Assembly: GCA_016870775.1 (NCBI GenBank) | Contig: VGAK01000003.1 | Span: 1 to 64,000 of the forward strand | DNA from: Actinomycetota bacterium | GTDB lineage: Bacteria > Actinomycetota > Acidimicrobiia > Acidimicrobiales > Ilumatobacteraceae | Direction: 5' to 3' | Length of the DNA stretch: 64,000 nucleotides | Shown: positions 61,231 through 64,000 of the stretch, in pieces | Layout of the letters: every line of letters starts with the position of its first letter | Position numbering within the stretch: the stretch's first letter is position 1 | Made by a program: the position numbers and the translations under genes | The notes under the pieces: generated by a model | Database searches by the model: none | What the model was told of the DNA's origin: nothing | What the model saw: the letters and a program-made list of their open reading frames with translations, nothing else

Positions 61231-62523
61231 ATGGCATCAAAAAAGAAGGCTCCGGCCAAGAAGAAGCCGGTCAAGAAGAAGGCTCCGGCCAAGAAAAAGC
61301 CGGCCAAGAAGAAGGCTCCGGCCAAGAAGAAGCCGGCCAAGAAGAAGGCTCCGGCCAAGAAGAAGCCGGCCAAGAAGAAGCCGGCCAAGAAGAAGGCTCC
61401 GGCCAAGAAGAAGCCGGCCAAGAAGAAGGCTCCGGCCAAGAAGAAGCCCACACGGAAGGTGGCCAGCGCCTCCTCGGCGCAGAAGAAAGTCGCGGCGCAG
61501 AAGGCGCTCGCCAAAAAGAAAGTCGCGGCGCAGAAGGCGCTCGCCAAGAAGAAAGTCGCGGCGCAGAAGGCGCTCGCCAAGAAGAAGGCAGAGGCGCAGA
61601 AGAAAGTCGCGGCGCAGAAGAAAGTCGCGGCGCAGAAGGCGCTCGCCAAGAAAAAGGCTGCCGAGCGCGCGGCGGCACAAAGGAAGCGTGACACCGAGCG
61701 CAAGGAGCGCGAGCGAGCGCGGATCTCCGCAGCCAAGGAGAAGGAGCGTCTCCGCAGGGAAGCAGAGCGTGCCCGGGCAAAGATCGCCAAGGACAAGGCC
61801 GCTGCCAAGGCCAGGGCCGAGCGTGAGAAGGCTGCTGCCAAGGCCAGGGCCGAGCGTGAGAAGGCTGCTGCCAAGGCCAGGGCCGAGCGTGAGAAGGCCG
61901 CCGCCAAGGCCAAGGCAGAGCGCGAAAAAGCGCGTGCCGCCGCCAAGGCCGAGAAGGAGCGCCTCGCGGCCGAGAAACTCCGCGCCAAACTCGAATCTCT
62001 CGAACGCGCCGCCGCCGAGCGTGCCGCCGCCGAGGCTGCGGCACGACCACCGATGCCGCCGCCCCTTCCGCGCAAGCCCAAGCCCGAGCCCCCCAAACCA
62101 CCCACGATCATCAAGGGTGAGTCCCGTGATGGTGTCGTGTCGACCAAGGAGTTCGACCTGAAGTTCCTCCTCGGGCAGCGGGATCTCCTCGTCGAGGAGC
62201 GCGCGAAGTTGGTCGGTCAGGCCGACCGTCTCGAGAACGAAGCGAATTCCCTGATCGCCGATGCCGAGATGGGTGACGTGCAGTTCGACGACGAGGGTGG
62301 AGAGGGTGACACCATGGTGGTCGAGCGCGAGCAGGACCTGACACTGTCGGCCCAGGCCCGCCAGACAGTCGAGGAGATCGACGCTGCGATGGATCGTCTT
62401 CGTCGCGGTGAGTACGGCTACTCGCTGGTGTCGGGCATGCCCATCCCGCGCGAGCGCCTGAAGGCGATCCCGTGGGCGACCGAGCTCGTCACGGAACGAG
62501 CCGGCGGCGTCACCAGGTACTGA
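61231..62523 (+). CDS. DksA/TraR-like protein with long histone-like Lys/Ala tail
   Basis: A 430-residue protein. Residues 2-75 are repeats of [11 protein letters not shown], 83-142 of [11 protein letters not shown], 145-265 a charged coiled coil with [11 protein letters not shown] repeats, and 272-292 a Pro-rich hinge. The last ~125 residues are DksA/TraR-like: [43 protein letters not shown]. The four zinc cysteines are missing (YSLVSG for CxxCG, WATELV for the last pair). The tail recalls histone H1-like and HU-tail proteins, so DNA binding is probable. Location between ileS and lspA is typical of the actinobacterial TraR gene. Confidence 0.85.
   Translation: MASKKKAPAKKKPVKKKAPAKKKPAKKKAPAKKKPAKKKAPAKKKPAKKKPAKKKAPAKKKPAKKKAPAKKKPTRKVASASSAQKKVAAQKALAKKKVAAQKALAKKKVAAQKALAKKKAEAQKKVAAQKKVAAQKALAKKKAAERAAAQRKRDTERKERERARISAAKEKERLRREAERARAKIAKDKAAAKARAEREKAAAKARAEREKAAAKARAEREKAAAKAKAEREKARAAAKAEKERLAAEKLRAKLESLERAAAERAAAEAAARPPMPPPLPRKPKPEPPKPPTIIKGESRDGVVSTKEFDLKFLLGQRDLLVEERAKLVGQADRLENEANSLIADAEMGDVQFDDEGGEGDTMVVEREQDLTLSAQARQTVEEIDAAMDRLRRGEYGYSLVSGMPIPRERLKAIPWATELVTERAGGVTRY
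61246..61920. repeat. Internal tandem repeats in the DksA-like gene
   Basis: Three blocks: AAGAAGAAG with CCGGCC or GCTCCGGCC units (15/18 bp, higher-order 33 bp) at about 61246-61450; AAAGTCGCGGCGCAGAAG units at about 61486-61660; and three to four 33-bp GCCAAGGCCAGGGCCGAGCG units at about 61801-61920. Near-identity at the DNA level points to recent slippage or recombination, and to likely length variation. Confidence 0.9.
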
Positions 62524-62536
62524 CGGTAGGACGACC

Positions 62537-63031
62537 GTGCCGAGGATCCGCCGCGCGGCGGTGCTCTCCCTCATCGTGGTCGTGCTCGATCAGTGGACGA
62601 AGCACTGGGCACAAAATGCACTCGACGGCGGCCGGACGATCGAGGTGGTGTGGACCCTCCGCTTCGCACTCGGGTACAACAGTGGCTTTGCGTTCTCCAC
62701 CGGTACCGGATGGGGTCCGTGGATAGGCCTCGTTGCGGTCGCGGTGGTGCTCGTGCTCGTTGCCGGGATGAGGCGCGCGGACAACGAGGTCTCACGGACG
62801 GGGCTCGCACTCGTCGTCGGTGGAGCGGTGGGCAACATCGTCGACCGGTTGTTCCGCGGCAGGGCACTGATGCGCGGCCGTGTGATCGACTTCATCGATC
62901 TCCAGTGGTGGCCGGTGTTCAATGTGGCCGATTCTGCGATCACCATCGGAGGATTGGTGCTGGTGGTGATGGCCCTTCGCGGGTCCGGCCGCGATGTCGA
63001 TGCCCGGGCGGGAGCGGGTGGGCGGGTATGA
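62537..63031 (+). CDS. lspA: Lipoprotein signal peptidase (signal peptidase II)
   Basis: A 164-residue membrane aspartyl protease with four membrane segments. Catalytic Asp103 is in [15 protein letters not shown] and Asp132 in [22 protein letters not shown] and NSGFAFS are the other family motifs. It cleaves prolipoproteins such as the iron-binding and thioredoxin-like lipoproteins in this window. The stop overlaps the rluD start (ATGA). Confidence 0.95.
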   Translation: MPRIRRAAVLSLIVVVLDQWTKHWAQNALDGGRTIEVVWTLRFALGYNSGFAFSTGTGWGPWIGLVAVAVVLVLVAGMRRADNEVSRTGLALVVGGAVGNIVDRLFRGRALMRGRVIDFIDLQWWPVFNVADSAITIGGLVLVVMALRGSGRDVDARAGAGGRV

Positions 63032-63954
63032 GCCGCATCATCGGTCCGGAGGTCATCCCGGCTGCGCTGGCGGGGGAACGCCTCGATCGCATCGTGGCAA
63101 TAGTCGCCGACGTCACCAGATCGGTGGCGGCGTCACTCGTCGAGGCGGGTGGAGCGAGCGTCGACGGTCGGGTCGAGCGATCCGGGAAGTTGCGTCTGCG
63201 CGAGGGCCAGTCGGTGTCCGTCGACGTCGCGCTGCTCCCGACGAAGGAGCCCCCGGCCCCCGATCCCGGCGTGGTCGTCGATGTGGTCCATTGCGACGAT
63301 GACGTCGTGGTGGTCTCCAAGCAGGCCGGGTTGGTCGTGCACCCGGCACCGGGTCATGAGTCGGGCACTCTCGTGAACGGTCTGCTGCACCTGTTCCCCG
63401 AGATCATCGGGGTCGGTGAGGCGATGCGACCGGGGATCGTGCACCGACTCGATGTCGGCACGTCGGGTCTCCTCGTGGTCGCACGCACGCGGCTCGCCTA
63501 TGAGTCCCTCATCGATGCGCTGTCTGACCACGAGGTGAACAGGGTGTACGACGCGCTCGTGTGGGGTCACCTCGATGCCGGTTCGACGATCGTGGACGCA
63601 CCGATCGGGCGCGACCCGCGCGACCCGACCCGCATGGCGGTGGTTCGCGACGGAAAATGGGCGCGGACCAAGGTCGAGGAGACTCGGCGCTACACCGAGC
63701 CCGCCGATTTGGGCCTCCTGCGGTGCATCCTCGAGACCGGCCGCACGCACCAGATCCGCGTGCATCTGGCTGCGCTCGATCATCCCGTCGTCGGGGACGC
63801 CACCTACGGCGGCGCGCGGTCGGGACTGGTGGTGGGGCGTCCGATGCTCCACGCGAGGCGGCTCGAGTTCGATCACCCCGCGACCGGCGACCGGCTGTCC
63901 TTCGAGTGCGATCCGCCCGCTGACATGGCCGCGGTCATCGCCGCGTGTTCGTGA
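63028..63954 (+). CDS. rluD: RluD-family 23S rRNA pseudouridine synthase
   Basis: A 308-residue protein with an N-terminal S4-like RNA-binding region (GERLDRIVAIVADVTRSVAASLVEAGGASVDG) and catalytic Asp142 in GIVHRLDVGTSGLLVVA. GLVVHPAPGH, RVYDALVWG and LETGRTHQIRVHLAALDHPVVGDATYG are RluA/RluC/RluD motifs. Paired with lspA in the usual order. After its stop, 63955-64000 holds nothing I can call. Confidence 0.94.
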   Translation: MSRIIGPEVIPAALAGERLDRIVAIVADVTRSVAASLVEAGGASVDGRVERSGKLRLREGQSVSVDVALLPTKEPPAPDPGVVVDVVHCDDDVVVVSKQAGLVVHPAPGHESGTLVNGLLHLFPEIIGVGEAMRPGIVHRLDVGTSGLLVVARTRLAYESLIDALSDHEVNRVYDALVWGHLDAGSTIVDAPIGRDPRDPTRMAVVRDGKWARTKVEETRRYTEPADLGLLRCILETGRTHQIRVHLAALDHPVVGDATYGGARSGLVVGRPMLHARRLEFDHPATGDRLSFECDPPADMAAVIAACS

Positions 63955-64000
63955 CTCGATGGTGGGGTTGTCGTGGTGAGGGGCGCAGGATCGGGATGTC

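Overview
This 64-kb window of very GC-rich DNA comes from an actinobacterium, most likely class Acidimicrobiia (inference). The actinobacterial signs are a WhiB protein, a FurA-KatG pair, DUF3040 and F420-type enzymes (Ddn-like, LLM), a ddn/VIT/TetR neighbourhood, a division cluster of the order mraZ-rsmH-ftsL-ftsI ... ftsZ-yggS-sepF-yggT-ileS, many GTG starts, and many 4-bp GTGA/ATGA stop-start overlaps.

Layout. 1-4 kb: Fe(III) ABC transporter (lipoprotein, fused permease, ATPase) behind two DtxR-like operator sites. 4-6.4 kb: a three-gene minus-strand unit (Mesh1-like HD hydrolase, zinc-ribbon protein, tiny membrane protein), then a divergent exported thioredoxin-like gene with an in-frame UGA exactly at the first redox position (candidate selenoprotein), and a small membrane protein with a strong terminator. 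6.4-13.2 kb: acyl-CoA dehydrogenase, Ddn-like protein, VIT-type metal transporter, TetR regulator, and a tightly overlapped flavin/F420 oxidoreductase operon. 13.2-20 kb: formate-THF ligase, class A PBP, histidine phosphatase, VOC protein, and the RNase P RNA on the minus strand. 20-29 kb: two Tat-exported ferritin-like proteins, a FGGY kinase / alkyl-DHAP-synthase-like / GlpD glycerol-phosphate group, then furA-katG under a near-perfect palindrome. 29-42 kb: whiB, trpD, thrB-like, queG, PimB-like glycosyltransferase, ROK glucokinase, glpK, IMPase, dinB, HNH and lipoate-ligase-like genes.

42-64 kb is the division and cell wall (dcw) cluster. It starts at a textbook MraZ operator overlapping a TTGACA-17-TAATCT promoter. 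A structured leader lies between mraZ and rsmH. Then follow ftsL, ftsI, murE, mraY, ftsW, murG, murC, murB, ftsQ, ftsZ, yggS, sepF, yggT, ileS (IleRS2 type), a Lys/Ala-rich DksA-like protein, lspA and rluD. murF and murD, normally interleaved here, are absent.

The observations most worth a second look are the UGA-containing thioredoxin with a SECIS-like hairpin, the in-frame tandem duplication of gene 3' ends including stop codons at two unrelated loci, the HD/zinc-ribbon/membrane-peptide unit, the loss of murF and murD from the cluster, and the histone-like tail on a zinc-less DksA protein.
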